In this document: one piece after another, positions 54,932 to 63,928 of the stretch
How the letters are laid out: each line of letters opens with the position of its first letter
Position numbering within the stretch: the stretch's first letter is position 1
DNA from: an uncultured Bacteroides sp.
Lineage (GTDB): Bacteria; Bacteroidota; Bacteroidia; Bacteroidales; Bacteroidaceae
Length of the DNA stretch: 64,000 bases
Assembly: GCA_944320865.1 (NCBI GenBank)
Contig: CALUJC010000006.1
Coordinates: 32,444-96,443, forward strand
Reading direction: 5' to 3'
Notes under the pieces: model-generated
Told to the model about the DNA's origin: nothing
The model's input: the letters and a program-made list of their open reading frames with translations, nothing else
The model's database searches: none
Translations under genes and position numbers: made by a program

Positions 54932-56455
54932 ATGAAACGCATTCTCGCCATCTGCCTCGTGGCCATTTTCTGCGCAAGTGCCGCACTGGCCAAGCAAGAC
55001 CCCATCACCGAGTACATCAGCGTGAAAGGTACGCTGAAGAAAGACTACGGCCAAGCCCACAAGGGAGCGCCCGTCAACATCAAGCTGGTCATGAAAATCA
55101 GCGAGTCGAAGCAATACCCCAGCGGCATCTACTATCTGGCCGACCTGGAAGGACAGCAGACCCTGATACCTAAAGCCGACCTTGGCTACATAGAGTGGGC
55201 CAAGCCCGAAAGCCTGACCGAATTCTGGCAACTGACTTACCAGACCCACCACTTCTATGAGCGACAGGCCGAACAAGAAAAGCCCAACGACCTGCGCCAG
55301 GAAGTGGAGGCCGAAAGCCAAGAATACTTTGAACACCTGAACGACATTGCCTACGAAGATGCCTACATCGCCTCCTACGTGCAAGGCGTGCTGGCCAAGC
55401 TGTGTGGCGCAAACGTCACCACCAACCGCAACGGCAACCTGAACGCCTTCATCATACAGTCGCCCGAGCCCACCTCGTTCATGCTGCCCGGCGGGAACAT
55501 CATCGTCAGCACAGGGCTGCTCTGCACGCTCGACTCCGAAGCCGAACTGGCCGCCATACTGGCCAGCGAGATAGGCCACTACCTCTACGACCACCAGGTG
55601 TCCAACGTGCGCCGGGCTACACAACGGGCACAGCGCGCCTTGTTCTGGGCAGACGTGTTCAGCAGCCTGGCATACAGTTACAAAGAAGACTACTATTACG
55701 ATGGCGACTGGCGCGACTTGGGAGTCAGCGCCGTGGCCGACGTGGGCACCATCATCTCCCTGCTCTGTGTGCCGGTCATCAACCGCCTGGGCATGAACTA
55801 CTCCGGCGACCAGGAGCGTGAGGCCGACCGGCTGGCTGCACGCATTCTGAACTTCACCGGCTACCCCGAAGACGCGTTGACCTCGGCCCTGCGGAAGGTG
55901 CGCGACTACTACCTGCGCAACCGTCGACAAGAAAACATCCTGCGCTACAACTGCATAGACGACCTGCAACAGCGCATCGAGGGCAAGCCCGACCCCGCAC
56001 CCGCGCCGGCAGACAGGCCTTACTTGAAGAACACCTACGACGTCGTCAACTTCAACGCCGACCTCAACTACCTGGCGGCCCTGTATCAGGAGGCCATCAT
56101 GTTGGCGGGCAAGAACATCGGCAACCGCCTGGCAGACAGCCGGACATACGTCACCCTCGTGCGCTCGAAGATGGCGATAGGCAACACCGACGACGTCAAC
56201 AACGAATGCCTCGCCCTGCTGGACAAGGCCGAAGAGGCCTCGGCGGACGCCCCCAACCCGGACGTGTGCAAGCAACGCATCCTGCTCTTGATGCGCATGC
56301 AGAAGCAGAGCCGCGCCATCAACGCCTTGCACGGGTATATGGACCTGCTTGCAGCCTACAAGCAGCAGCGACCCGAAGAGAAAGAAGAGCGCATCTGGAT
56401 TGACAAAGAACTGAACTGGGCGCAGCTGATGATACAAAAGATAAACAAGCTGTAA
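54932..56455 (+). CDS. M48-like secreted protein with a degenerate zinc site
   Basis: A 507-residue secreted protein (signal peptide ending AALA, residue 20). Residues ~130-290 follow the M48 (HtpX/BepA/Oma1-like) peptidase layout: NAFIIQ...FMLPGGNIIVSTGLL, then ELAAILASEIGHYLYDHQV, then QEREADRLAARIL with the third-ligand Glu. The zinc motif is SEIGH (Ser212, Glu213, His216) where the family has HExxH; the codon is an unambiguous AGC. It is therefore predicted to be catalytically impaired unless it binds zinc differently. The C-terminal ~170 residues look helical, perhaps TPR-like. A near-consensus -7 sequence TACCTTTA lies at 54894. A pseudopeptidase chaperone or scaffold role is an inference. 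Confidence 0.75.
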   Translation: MKRILAICLVAIFCASAALAKQDPITEYISVKGTLKKDYGQAHKGAPVNIKLVMKISESKQYPSGIYYLADLEGQQTLIPKADLGYIEWAKPESLTEFWQLTYQTHHFYERQAEQEKPNDLRQEVEAESQEYFEHLNDIAYEDAYIASYVQGVLAKLCGANVTTNRNGNLNAFIIQSPEPTSFMLPGGNIIVSTGLLCTLDSEAELAAILASEIGHYLYDHQVSNVRRATQRAQRALFWADVFSSLAYSYKEDYYYDGDWRDLGVSAVADVGTIISLLCVPVINRLGMNYSGDQEREADRLAARILNFTGYPEDALTSALRKVRDYYLRNRRQENILRYNCIDDLQQRIEGKPDPAPAPADRPYLKNTYDVVNFNADLNYLAALYQEAIMLAGKNIGNRLADSRTYVTLVRSKMAIGNTDDVNNECLALLDKAEEASADAPNPDVCKQRILLLMRMQKQSRAINALHGYMDLLAAYKQQRPEEKEERIWIDKELNWAQLMIQKINKL

Positions 56456-56461
56456 ACAACA

Positions 56462-56491
56462 GGGGCGTGGAACCTCGCCGGTCCACGCCCC
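56462..56491. terminator. Perfect GC-rich hairpin between convergent genes
   Basis: GGGGCGTGGA pairs fully with TCCACGCCCC around a 10-nt loop, between the M48-like stop and the gcvT stop. There is no T-run on either side, so termination is likely but not certain. Confidence 0.55.
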
Positions 56492-56508
56492 CAGTGTATC
56501 CTCCCCTG

Positions 56509-57597
56509 TCACTTGCGGAAGGGCGGCTTCACCACCACCGCCCGGAGCTTGCGGCCGCGCATGTCCAGGCTAATCTCCGTGCCGGGCGTGGCGTACTGCG
56601 GACGGACGTAGCCCATGCCGATGCCCACCTTGCGCAGGGGCGACATGGTGCCCGAGGTGACGTGGCCTATCTCCTCCTGCCCGTCGGCCGTGTAGAGCGC
56701 ATAGCCGTGGCGCGGAATGCCCCTGTCCACCATCTCGAAGCCCACCAGGCGGCGCGTCACGCCCTCGGCCTTCTGCCGCTCCAGCGCGGCGCGGTTGATG
56801 AAATTCTTGCCCTCGACGAATTTGGTAATCCACCCCAGTCCGGCCTCGATGGGCGAGGTAGTGTCGTCCAAGTCGTTGCCGTAGAGGCAGAAGCCCATCT
56901 CGAGGCGAAGCGTGTCGCGCGCGCCCAGGCCTATGGGCTTGATGCCGAACTCGGCGCCGGCCTCGAAGACTGCGTCCCATATCCGCATCGCGGCCTCGGG
57001 CCGGAAGTACAGTTCGAAGCCGCCCGCGCCGGTGTATCCGGTGTTGGAGATGATGACGTCCGCCTCCCCCGCCAGCGGGCCGTGGGTGAAGTGGTAGTAG
57101 GGGATGCCGGAGAGGTCCACGGAGGTCAGTTTCTGCAACGTCTCCAGCGCGCGGGGGCCCTGCACGGCCAGCTGCGCCATGCGGTCGGAGGCGTTCTCCA
57201 GCTCGGCGCCCTCGGTGTTGTGGGCGGTGCACCACGCCCAGTCCTTGTCGATGTTGGCGGCGTTCACCACCAGCAGGTACTTCTGGGGCTCATACTGGTA
57301 AACCAGCAGGTCGTCCACAATGCCCCCCTGCTCGTTGGGCAGGCAGGAGTATTGCACGCGCCCGGGGGTGAGGGCGGCCACGTCGTTCGAGGTGATTTTC
57401 TGCAGGAAGGGCAGCGCCTGCGGCCCCTTGACCCAGAACTCGCCCATGTGCGACACGTCGAACACGCCCACGGCGTGGCACACCGTCAGGTGCTCGTCGA
57501 TGATGCCCGTGTACTCTATGGGCATGTTGTATCCCGCAAATTCGTGCATCTTGGCACCCAGCGAGATGTGTTTCTCGGTAAATGGTGTGGTTTTCAT
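56509..57597 (-). CDS. gcvT: Aminomethyltransferase (glycine cleavage system T protein)
   Basis: A 362-residue enzyme that moves the methylene of glycine from the H-protein lipoyl arm to tetrahydrofolate, releasing ammonia. FDVSHMGEF (~47-55), [20 protein letters not shown] (~97-116), [11 protein letters not shown] (~163) and [21 protein letters not shown] are the GcvT blocks, with the folate Asp in the second. Normal length. gcvP and gcvH are not in the window. Array D lies just upstream. Confidence 0.96.
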   Translation of the reverse strand: MKTTPFTEKHISLGAKMHEFAGYNMPIEYTGIIDEHLTVCHAVGVFDVSHMGEFWVKGPQALPFLQKITSNDVAALTPGRVQYSCLPNEQGGIVDDLLVYQYEPQKYLLVVNAANIDKDWAWCTAHNTEGAELENASDRMAQLAVQGPRALETLQKLTSVDLSGIPYYHFTHGPLAGEADVIISNTGYTGAGGFELYFRPEAAMRIWDAVFEAGAEFGIKPIGLGARDTLRLEMGFCLYGNDLDDTTSPIEAGLGWITKFVEGKNFINRAALERQKAEGVTRRLVGFEMVDRGIPRHGYALYTADGQEEIGHVTSGTMSPLRKVGIGMGYVRPQYATPGTEISLDMRGRKLRAVVVKPPFRK

Positions 57598-57699
57598 CTT
57601 GATGTGTTTTGTTTGGATGATGAATAGGATTTTTTCTTGACATCCGCCCGAAGGGCGAAAAATGTTAATAGGTGTGTAAATTCAATAGTTTTTACCGCG

Positions 57700-57897
57700 A
57701 TTGCAACTACGACACGTCCCCGTTAAAAATGCGACGTATCGGCGTTAAAAATGGAACGGGTTCCGTTTTCAACGCCGACGGGTCGCAGTTTTAACCGCGA
57801 CGGGTCGCGTTTCCAACGGGAACGTGTTCCGTTTCCGACGGCGTCGGGACGCATTTTCGGCAGCGACGGGGCGCGTATTCAAAAAGATTGACACCCG
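57700..57897. repeat. Palindromic tandem array D, 22-bp period
   Basis: Seven units of exactly 22 bp start at 57722, 57744, 57766, 57788, 57810, 57832 and 57854, with degenerate units on both sides. Each has a TT(T/A)(T/A)-rich start and a GC-rich palindrome: GGAACGGGTTCC, CGACGGGTCG, GCGACGGGTCGC, GGAACGTGTTCC, GCGTCGGGACGC. The two arms change together (GGAAC with GTTCC, GCGTC with GACGC), so symmetry is conserved while sequence is not. It fills the gap between the pepT stop and gcvT; the remaining ~100 bp show nothing else. Confidence 0.9.
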
Positions 57898-57914
57898 CCC
57901 GCCGCCGCGCCGCG

Positions 57915-59141
57915 TCACCGCTGTGCAGTGAGCTCGACGATTTTCACCACCACCTGCATGGCCTTCTCCATGCTGGGGATGGGCACGAACTCGTAGCGCC
58001 CGTGGAAGTTGAGCCCGCCCGCGAAGATGTTGGGGCACGGCAACCCCTTGAACGACAGCTGCGCCCCGTCCGTGCCGCCCCGGATGGCCTTGACGCGCGG
58101 CTCCACGCCGGCCTCGAGCATGGCCCGGCGGGCAATGTCGACGACGTGCATCACCGGCTCTATCTGCTGGCGCATGTTGTAGTACTGGTCGTGCAGCTCT
58201 AGCGCCACCGTGCCCTCGCCATACTCGGCGTTGAGCGCGTCGGCCAGGCGTTGCATCTGCTGCTTGCGCGCCTCGAAGCGGGCACGGTCGTGGTCGCGGA
58301 TGATGTAGCTCAGCGTGGTCTGCTCCACCTCGCCCTGCATGCCGATGAGGTGGTAGAAGCCTTCGTAGCCGTCCGTGTGCTCGGGCGTCTCCCACGCGGG
58401 CAGCATGCCGATGAAGCGGGCGGCCACCAGCATGGAGTTCAGCATCTTGTCCTTAGCGTAACCCGGGTGCACGTTGCGCCCCTTGAAGATGAGTCGGGCC
58501 GACGCCGCGTTGAAGTTCTCAAACTCCAGTTCGCCCACCTCGCCGCCGTCCATGGTGTAGGCCCACTGGCAGCCGAAGCGCTCGACGTCGAACTTGTGCG
58601 CGCCCAGCCCTATCTCCTCGTCGGGGTTGAAGCCGATGCGCACGCGGCCGTGCTTCACCTCGGGGTGCTGCTGCAGCCACACGATGGCGGATACTATCTC
58701 GGCAATGCCGGCCTTGTCGTCGGCGCCGAGCAGCGTGCGTCCGTCCGTCACGATGAGGTCTTCGCCCCTGTGGTCGAGCAGCTCGGGGAAACGGGAGGGG
58801 GAAAGGACGATGCGCTCTGCGCCGTCGCACAGCACGATGTCGCCTCCGTCATAGTCCTGCACGATGCGGGGACGGACGTCGCGTCCCGACATGTCGGGGC
58901 TGGTGTCCATGTGGGCAATGAAGCCTATGGTGGGCACCTCGCGGTCGGTATTGGCAGGCAGGGTGGCAAAGAGGTAGCCGTTGTCGTCGAGCGACACGTC
59001 CTCCAGGCCGAGCGACAGGAGTTCTTCTTTCAAGTAGCGGGCAAAGGTCATCTGCCCCGGCGTGCTGGGCGTCACCCCGGCATCTTCCTTCGACTGCGTG
59101 TCGAAGCTGACGTACTTCAAAAAGCGTTCTACTAAGGTCAT
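57915..59141 (-). CDS. pepT: Peptidase T (tripeptide aminopeptidase)
   Basis: A 408-residue cytoplasmic M20B zinc peptidase that removes N-terminal residues from tripeptides. Zinc and catalytic residues are in [12 protein letters not shown] (His77, Asp79), LLGADDKAG (Asp141) and [11 protein letters not shown] (Glu175, Glu176); [13 protein letters not shown] and the final [11 protein letters not shown] with the last zinc His complete the site. Together with the POT transporter at 29.3 kb it would use imported peptides, though the genes are far apart. Confidence 0.95.
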   Translation of the reverse strand: MTLVERFLKYVSFDTQSKEDAGVTPSTPGQMTFARYLKEELLSLGLEDVSLDDNGYLFATLPANTDREVPTIGFIAHMDTSPDMSGRDVRPRIVQDYDGGDIVLCDGAERIVLSPSRFPELLDHRGEDLIVTDGRTLLGADDKAGIAEIVSAIVWLQQHPEVKHGRVRIGFNPDEEIGLGAHKFDVERFGCQWAYTMDGGEVGELEFENFNAASARLIFKGRNVHPGYAKDKMLNSMLVAARFIGMLPAWETPEHTDGYEGFYHLIGMQGEVEQTTLSYIIRDHDRARFEARKQQMQRLADALNAEYGEGTVALELHDQYYNMRQQIEPVMHVVDIARRAMLEAGVEPRVKAIRGGTDGAQLSFKGLPCPNIFAGGLNFHGRYEFVPIPSMEKAMQVVVKIVELTAQR

Positions 59142-59187
59142 GGCAGTATGTGTTTATATATATAATATGGTATAGCGGGAGAGTGGT

Positions 59188-59261
59188 TAGGTATTAAGTT
59201 TTAGTGATTAAGTATTAAGGTTTAGCAGGCTTCTTAATCACTAACACTTAACACTTGATAC
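59188..59261. repeat. AT-rich inverted repeat after the purF-like gene
   Basis: TTAGTGATTAAG (59201-59212) and CTTAATCACTAA (59233-59244) form a perfect 12-bp inverted repeat with a 20-nt loop. Flanks of TATTAAG and ACACTTAACACTTGATAC extend the symmetry imperfectly. It is probably a terminator-like or small dispersed repeat. Confidence 0.55.
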
Positions 59262-60671
59262 TTAAAAACATCCTGTGCCGTCGAAGCAATGGGTGCACAG
59301 CTTGCACTTGGGCAGGCCGATGGCCTCGACCAGGTGCTCCAGCGTGTTGAACTTCAACGACGTCAGGCCGAAGCGTTGGCGGATGACCTCCACCAGCCTC
59401 TCTTGTTGCGGAGAGCCCGTGGTGGCGTACTTGTCGAGGTCCTTATTGGCATCGCCCTCCAGCTCCAGGATGATGCGGCGGGTGATGAGCTCCATGTCGC
59501 TCTTCGACGACGTGAAGGCTATGAACGGGCACCCGTAGATGAGTGGCGGGCAGGCAATGCGTATATGCACTTCGCGGGCGCCATAGTCGTAGAGCATCTT
59601 CACATTGTCGTGCAGCTGCGTGCCGCGCACAATGCTGTCGTCGCAAAACAGCAGGCGCTTGCCCTCGAGCATGGCCCGGTTGGGGATGAGCTTCATCTTG
59701 GCCACCAGGTTGCGCATCTCCTGCCGGCTGGGGGTGAAGCTTCGCGGCCACGTGGGCGTGTACTTGGCAATGGCGCGATGGTAGGGCACTCCCTTGCCTT
59801 CGGCATAGCCCAGGGCCATGCCTACGCCGGAGTCGGGAATACCGCAGGCGCAGTCCACCTCCGACTTGTCCAGCTGCCCCATCTTGAGGCCGGACAGGAA
59901 ACGCACCTCCTCCACATTGCGCCCTTCGTAGCACGAGGTGGGGAAGCCGTAGTATACCCACAGGAAGGAGCATATCTGCATCTTCTCCTCGGGCTTGCGC
60001 ATCTGCTCGATGCCATCGGCACGCAGGCGCACCACCTCGCCCGGCCCCAGGAAGCGCTCTATCTCATAATCCAGATTTGGGAAACTGCTCGACTCGCTCG
60101 TGACGGCGTATGCCCCCTCCTTGCGACCGATAACGACCGGGGTGCGCCCCCACTTGTCGCGGGCGGCAACGATGCCATCCTCCGTCAGCAGCAACATGGA
60201 ACACGAGCCCTTGATGTGACGGAATACGTTTTCAATGCCCTCCACAAGCGTGCGCCCCTGGATGAGTAGCAGGGCTATCAGCTCCGTCTGGTTGGTCTTG
60301 CCCGAACTGAGCTCGGCAAAGTGCATGTTCTGTGCCAAAAGCTCTGCCTCCAGTTCGTCGATATTCAGCACCTTGGCCACGGTGACAATGGCGAAACGTC
60401 CCAAATGTGAATTGATAATAATAGGTTGGGCATCAGTATCACTAATGATACCAATGCCCGAACAACCGGTAAACTTATCCAATTCGTCTTCAAACTTAGT
60501 GCGGAAATACGTGCTCTCCAAGTTATGGATAGAGCGGGTAAACTGGCGTTTGTCGGCATCATACGTAGCAAGGCCACCCCTCCGGGTGCCCAAGTGCGAG
60601 TTATAGTCGGTGCCATAAAACAAGTCGGCCACACAAGCCGCTTTCGATACGGTTCCAAAGAATCCTCCCAT
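59262..60671 (-). CDS. Amidophosphoribosyltransferase (PurF) homologue lacking the glutaminase cysteine
   Basis: A 469-residue PurF-family protein. The phosphoribosyltransferase half is intact: the PRPP loop reads LLFCDDSIVRGTQ (343-352), with AKYTPTWPRSFTPS and KLIPNRAMLEGK upstream of it. The N-terminal glutaminase is degenerate. The mature enzyme needs Cys directly after Met, but here the start is MGGFFGTVSK and the nearest Cys is Cys13; the HNGN oxyanion block is replaced by IVTVAKVLN (~95-103). The C-terminus carries KCKLCTHCFDGTGCF, a four-cysteine tail that may bind a metal cluster. It may use free ammonia, or have another role; a normal purF would be expected elsewhere in the genome. 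Promoter at 60714-60721. Confidence 0.8.
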   Translation of the reverse strand: MGGFFGTVSKAACVADLFYGTDYNSHLGTRRGGLATYDADKRQFTRSIHNLESTYFRTKFEDELDKFTGCSGIGIISDTDAQPIIINSHLGRFAIVTVAKVLNIDELEAELLAQNMHFAELSSGKTNQTELIALLLIQGRTLVEGIENVFRHIKGSCSMLLLTEDGIVAARDKWGRTPVVIGRKEGAYAVTSESSSFPNLDYEIERFLGPGEVVRLRADGIEQMRKPEEKMQICSFLWVYYGFPTSCYEGRNVEEVRFLSGLKMGQLDKSEVDCACGIPDSGVGMALGYAEGKGVPYHRAIAKYTPTWPRSFTPSRQEMRNLVAKMKLIPNRAMLEGKRLLFCDDSIVRGTQLHDNVKMLYDYGAREVHIRIACPPLIYGCPFIAFTSSKSDMELITRRIILELEGDANKDLDKYATTGSPQQERLVEVIRQRFGLTSLKFNTLEHLVEAIGLPKCKLCTHCFDGTGCF

Positions 60672-60713
60672 ATAATATGTTTTGTTCTAAATACGGTTTA
60701 AAAAAGAATGGTG

Positions 60714-60721
60714 CAAAGGTA
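60714..60721 (-). promoter_or_regulatory. PurF homologue promoter, -7 box
   Basis: TACCTTTG on the minus strand, 43 bp before the start codon. Confidence 0.65.
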
Positions 60722-60831
60722 CGAAATTAGTCGGCACGCCATTCAGATGTACCCCGTTTTTTTCTGCCATCCCCGACAGAAACCCCATCCCCTTTAAGCA
60801 ATGCAGATTAAGACACTGTCAGTCAACAGCA

Positions 60832-60947
60832 TAATACTTTATTTTTTCTTTAAAGGAAATAAAGTGTTGCTTTACTACGGATAAAGCAATGCTTTACTAC
60901 GGATAAAGCAACGCTTTACTACGTATAAAGTAACGCTACAGTACGGG
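60832..60947. repeat. Palindromic tandem array C, 22-bp period (same family as B)
   Basis: Four units of 22 bp start at 60860, 60882, 60904 and 60926. Palindrome TAAAG-N5-CTTTA (inner TGTTG, CAATG, CAACG; the last unit has a mutated right arm, CTACA), spacer CTACGGA or close. The left flank ATACTTTATTTTTTCTTTAA is nearly identical to that of array B. It ends 8 bp before the stop codon of the LuxR-type regulator gene. Confidence 0.92.
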
Positions 60948-60955
60948 CATAGCTA

Positions 60956-63859
60956 TCAAAGCAAGCGGTTAAGGTAATCCACCAGGCTGTCTTCACGCTC
61001 CAAACCAAACTTCTTGCGCAAACGGTAGCGCATGGTTTCCACGCCGCGCACGGAAATATTGAGCAACGGGGCTATCTCCTTGGTAGAAAGATTCATCTTC
61101 AGGTAGGCGCACATCATGCGCTCATTGTTCGAAAGGTCGGGATGCCGGGCATGCAGGCGCTTCATAAAATTGTTGTGGATAAGGTCGAACTGCTGTTCTA
61201 TGCGGGCCAGTACTTCATCGCTCTGCATATTGGCATCGATGCGGTTATTGATGAGCAGTAGTTGCTGGCGTCCTTGCCGGGCACCGTCTCCCTTGAGGGA
61301 AGCGGATACCTTGAGAATCTCAGCCTTTATGTCGGTAAGCATTTCATTCTTCCGCAAGAAATTTATCATCAAGTTTGCCAGTTCCTGGCTTTTGTGCTGA
61401 AGGTCATGCTCCAGTTTTTCTTTTTCCAGCAGCATTATCTGCTTCTCCTGCCGAGCCTTTTCTTCTTCGTATTCTTGCTCCATACGGTGCATTTGCCGGT
61501 CTTTCTCCACCACCGCCTGCTGCTTCTCGCGGCTCACGCGCAACCTCTCCCAACGATAGGCTGCCCACATGGCCAGCAGAACCAGCACCACATAGCAACA
61601 ATAAGCCCAAATGGTGTGATACCACGGAGGCAAGATGCTGAACGACAATCTGTCGGACGCCAATGTACCATCGGGAAACGTCGTCCGCACCTCAAACGCA
61701 TAGTCTCCATAAGGCAGGTTGCTATACTCTTTGGTGGGCATTGAAGTGGGTTCCGACCATTTCCCGTGATTAAGGCGATATTGATATTGAGGGTTGTTGA
61801 TAGTTTCCATGAAAGGGATGCCGTAATCGAAGCGCACCGAGTTGTAGGCATAATCCACCCGGGGACTTGGCTTGGCCTGTAAAAAATTGGCAGTATACAC
61901 CAAGGAATCTTTGGGGTAAGTGAGGTACATATTCTTAATGCGTATAGTCTGCCTGCGCCCCTCTTCTCTTCCTTCCGCCGGGATGCGAAACCGTGCAAAA
62001 CCATCTTCCGTAGGAATAATCATCAAAGAATCGGATAAAGGGATAATAGTTTCAAAGCCAGGAACTACCTCCATGAACGACTGGCGAATGGGAATAACCA
62101 TAGGTTCGCCTACCTCTTCCCGCCCATCGCCACGCACCGATGTGACACATATTTCATACGGACTGAGGCTGATTATCCGCTCCTTCCCCCACTCCATCAG
62201 GCGCGAATAGTGTGCCTCGCCATTCAGCACGGCATCCATGGCCGTACAGGGCACCATTTTATCCAAACCGGCATTATACTGGTATATGCCGCAAGGAGTG
62301 GCGAAATAAATCTTACCTCTCACCTTGGATACATATACATCACGTTCCGTCGGGAAACCGGCGTCTTTGTAATACTCCCTGTATTCAACCACCTCGGTCA
62401 GATTATCGTTCAACACGATGCGGGTGACATGGTCAATGTTGCCTATCCACAACACCCGGCGGCTTTCTTGTTCAAACAAGCGACATGAGTCACTAATACC
62501 CTTTATCTTGCAAACGACCTGCCACGACCCTCCGCTCTTCTTCACCAAATAAATACCATCATACACACCGACATACATCAAGTCCTCATGTCCCTCTACC
62601 AACTGGCAGCTCCAGGCACCTGCAATGTCTGTGATGCGCCGCAATGAGGTCCCCTGTACCAAGAAAATTCCCCGGTCGTGCAGACACAACAAGTCATTCC
62701 CTATGCGGCATAAATTCCACACTTGCCCACTGGAACCGCTCACTTGCCGTATATCCGGCACACCGTCTCCCCGTGTTACCGGATAATCTGTATAATACAA
62801 CCCACGATTGGTACCCAAATATAAATGCCCGCTTTCTACCGCTGCCGTATACCCTGTGCCCCACGACCAAGGACGGGAATAAAGGTTGGTAAGCGGAGAG
62901 TTCAGGCAGATATAGCTCACCCCTCTGTCCAAACCGGCCCACAAATTACCTGTTTCATCAAATGCTAACGAAAGCACGGTGTTATTCCACAAACCGTTGT
63001 TTTCATTGAAATAATCCAATGAACCACTCTCGCAATCCACCAGCAAGACACCTTTATGGATAGTGCCCAAAGCAATCTTATCTCCTCGCTTAGCCGCGCA
63101 AAACACTTCATTGTCCTTGATGAAATCTTCCGCTCCGGTGAGGTACGGCATCATGACATAGCCATCACAATAATACAAGCCATCGTAAGCTGTCACCACC
63201 AACACACCTTCCCGGTAAGGTAATATTCCACGTATCCGTTTCCCTTTCAATGCCTCTGCTCCCCGCAAAGGTAAAAAAGCATTGCCCACCAATACCTGAA
63301 CCCCATTATCGGTACCCACGTACAACACGCCTCCTATCAGGCTGGAGCAATCTATTTTCCCTTTCATTTGTACCAACGAATAGTTTCCATCCCAATGTTT
63401 CACTATCCTATTGTCTCCTTGCAGATATAACATATTGTCCACCTCATAGATGCCCCATACATTTCCCAGGTATCGGATATCACTCTCCAGCGTATCAGAC
63501 ATGCAGTGATACTCCAATGCCCCATCTGCTCCCGGCTCATAATAACCGAACTCGTTCACTCCGCCCACATAAATACGTTTTTGTGAAACAGAGGATAAAA
63601 CAGAACGAACATCCAAAAAGTTATTCATGGGGAAAAGAGACCATGTGCAGCCATCGAACTGTACCATTCCATTCTTGTTGGCAAAGTAAACCCACTGGTC
63701 ATCGTAAGGCGCAATCTGCCAGGTCTGTATACCCTTTCCATACAGATTTTTGTCGAAATTCACGATAAAGCTGTTCCAGTCCGTACCGAAAACCCGTGTC
63801 GGGAGCGACGATACGAAAAAAGCACAAAGCAGAAGTATAATTTTTCGGGCTGTGGACAT
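60956..63859 (-). CDS. Membrane-tethered sensor-regulator: beta propeller, Y_Y_Y domain, LuxR-type HTH
   Basis: A 967-residue protein. A signal peptide (ending RVFG, residue ~24) leads into about 600 residues of Reg_prop-like propeller blades (for example WVYFANKNGMVQFDG, NLWAGLDRGVSYI and YLGTNRGLYYTD). A Y_Y_Y domain follows at ~665-745 (YQYRLNHGKWSEPT, LPYGDYAFEVR). One membrane helix (~750-768) leads to a coiled coil rich in Glu/Lys/Gln and a C-terminal LuxR/GerE helix-turn-helix (LSTKEIAPLLNISVRGVETMRYRLRKKF, given here by parts STKEIAPLLNIS and RGVETMRYRLR). It keeps the periplasmic sensor layout of Bacteroides hybrid two-component systems but has no histidine kinase or receiver, so DNA binding must occur at the membrane. 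The ligand is unknown; no PUL genes are adjacent in the window. Confidence 0.82.
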   Translation of the reverse strand: MSTARKIILLLCAFFVSSLPTRVFGTDWNSFIVNFDKNLYGKGIQTWQIAPYDDQWVYFANKNGMVQFDGCTWSLFPMNNFLDVRSVLSSVSQKRIYVGGVNEFGYYEPGADGALEYHCMSDTLESDIRYLGNVWGIYEVDNMLYLQGDNRIVKHWDGNYSLVQMKGKIDCSSLIGGVLYVGTDNGVQVLVGNAFLPLRGAEALKGKRIRGILPYREGVLVVTAYDGLYYCDGYVMMPYLTGAEDFIKDNEVFCAAKRGDKIALGTIHKGVLLVDCESGSLDYFNENNGLWNNTVLSLAFDETGNLWAGLDRGVSYICLNSPLTNLYSRPWSWGTGYTAAVESGHLYLGTNRGLYYTDYPVTRGDGVPDIRQVSGSSGQVWNLCRIGNDLLCLHDRGIFLVQGTSLRRITDIAGAWSCQLVEGHEDLMYVGVYDGIYLVKKSGGSWQVVCKIKGISDSCRLFEQESRRVLWIGNIDHVTRIVLNDNLTEVVEYREYYKDAGFPTERDVYVSKVRGKIYFATPCGIYQYNAGLDKMVPCTAMDAVLNGEAHYSRLMEWGKERIISLSPYEICVTSVRGDGREEVGEPMVIPIRQSFMEVVPGFETIIPLSDSLMIIPTEDGFARFRIPAEGREEGRRQTIRIKNMYLTYPKDSLVYTANFLQAKPSPRVDYAYNSVRFDYGIPFMETINNPQYQYRLNHGKWSEPTSMPTKEYSNLPYGDYAFEVRTTFPDGTLASDRLSFSILPPWYHTIWAYCCYVVLVLLAMWAAYRWERLRVSREKQQAVVEKDRQMHRMEQEYEEEKARQEKQIMLLEKEKLEHDLQHKSQELANLMINFLRKNEMLTDIKAEILKVSASLKGDGARQGRQQLLLINNRIDANMQSDEVLARIEQQFDLIHNNFMKRLHARHPDLSNNERMMCAYLKMNLSTKEIAPLLNISVRGVETMRYRLRKKFGLEREDSLVDYLNRLL

Positions 63860-63887
63860 AAGCTATCCGCTTTTCTAACAGTAAAAA

Positions 63888-63920
63888 CAAAAAAGGCCAC
63901 CCAACGTTGTTGGGCAGCCC
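63888..63920 (-). terminator. tRNA-Thr terminator
   Basis: Minus-strand GGCTGCCCAA and TTGGGTGGCC form a hairpin on a CAACG loop followed by six T, just after the tRNA. Confidence 0.8.
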
Positions 63921-63928
63921 CGGTGGAG

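Noticed and set aside
54899-56512. Antisense frame of 537 codons opposite the M48-like gene
   Set aside because: The sense frame has a signal peptide and M48 blocks. The antisense one begins inside an intergenic hairpin and has no motif.
56467-57627. Plus-strand frame of 386 codons opposite gcvT
   Set aside because: GcvT is certain on the minus strand; the high GC content keeps the opposite frame open.
59262-60671. Frameshift or misplaced start hiding the PurF catalytic cysteine
   Set aside because: The ATG at 60671 has a promoter box and a leader in the right place, and no in-frame or shifted MCG sequence occurs nearby. The HNGN block is also missing, so the loss looks genuine.
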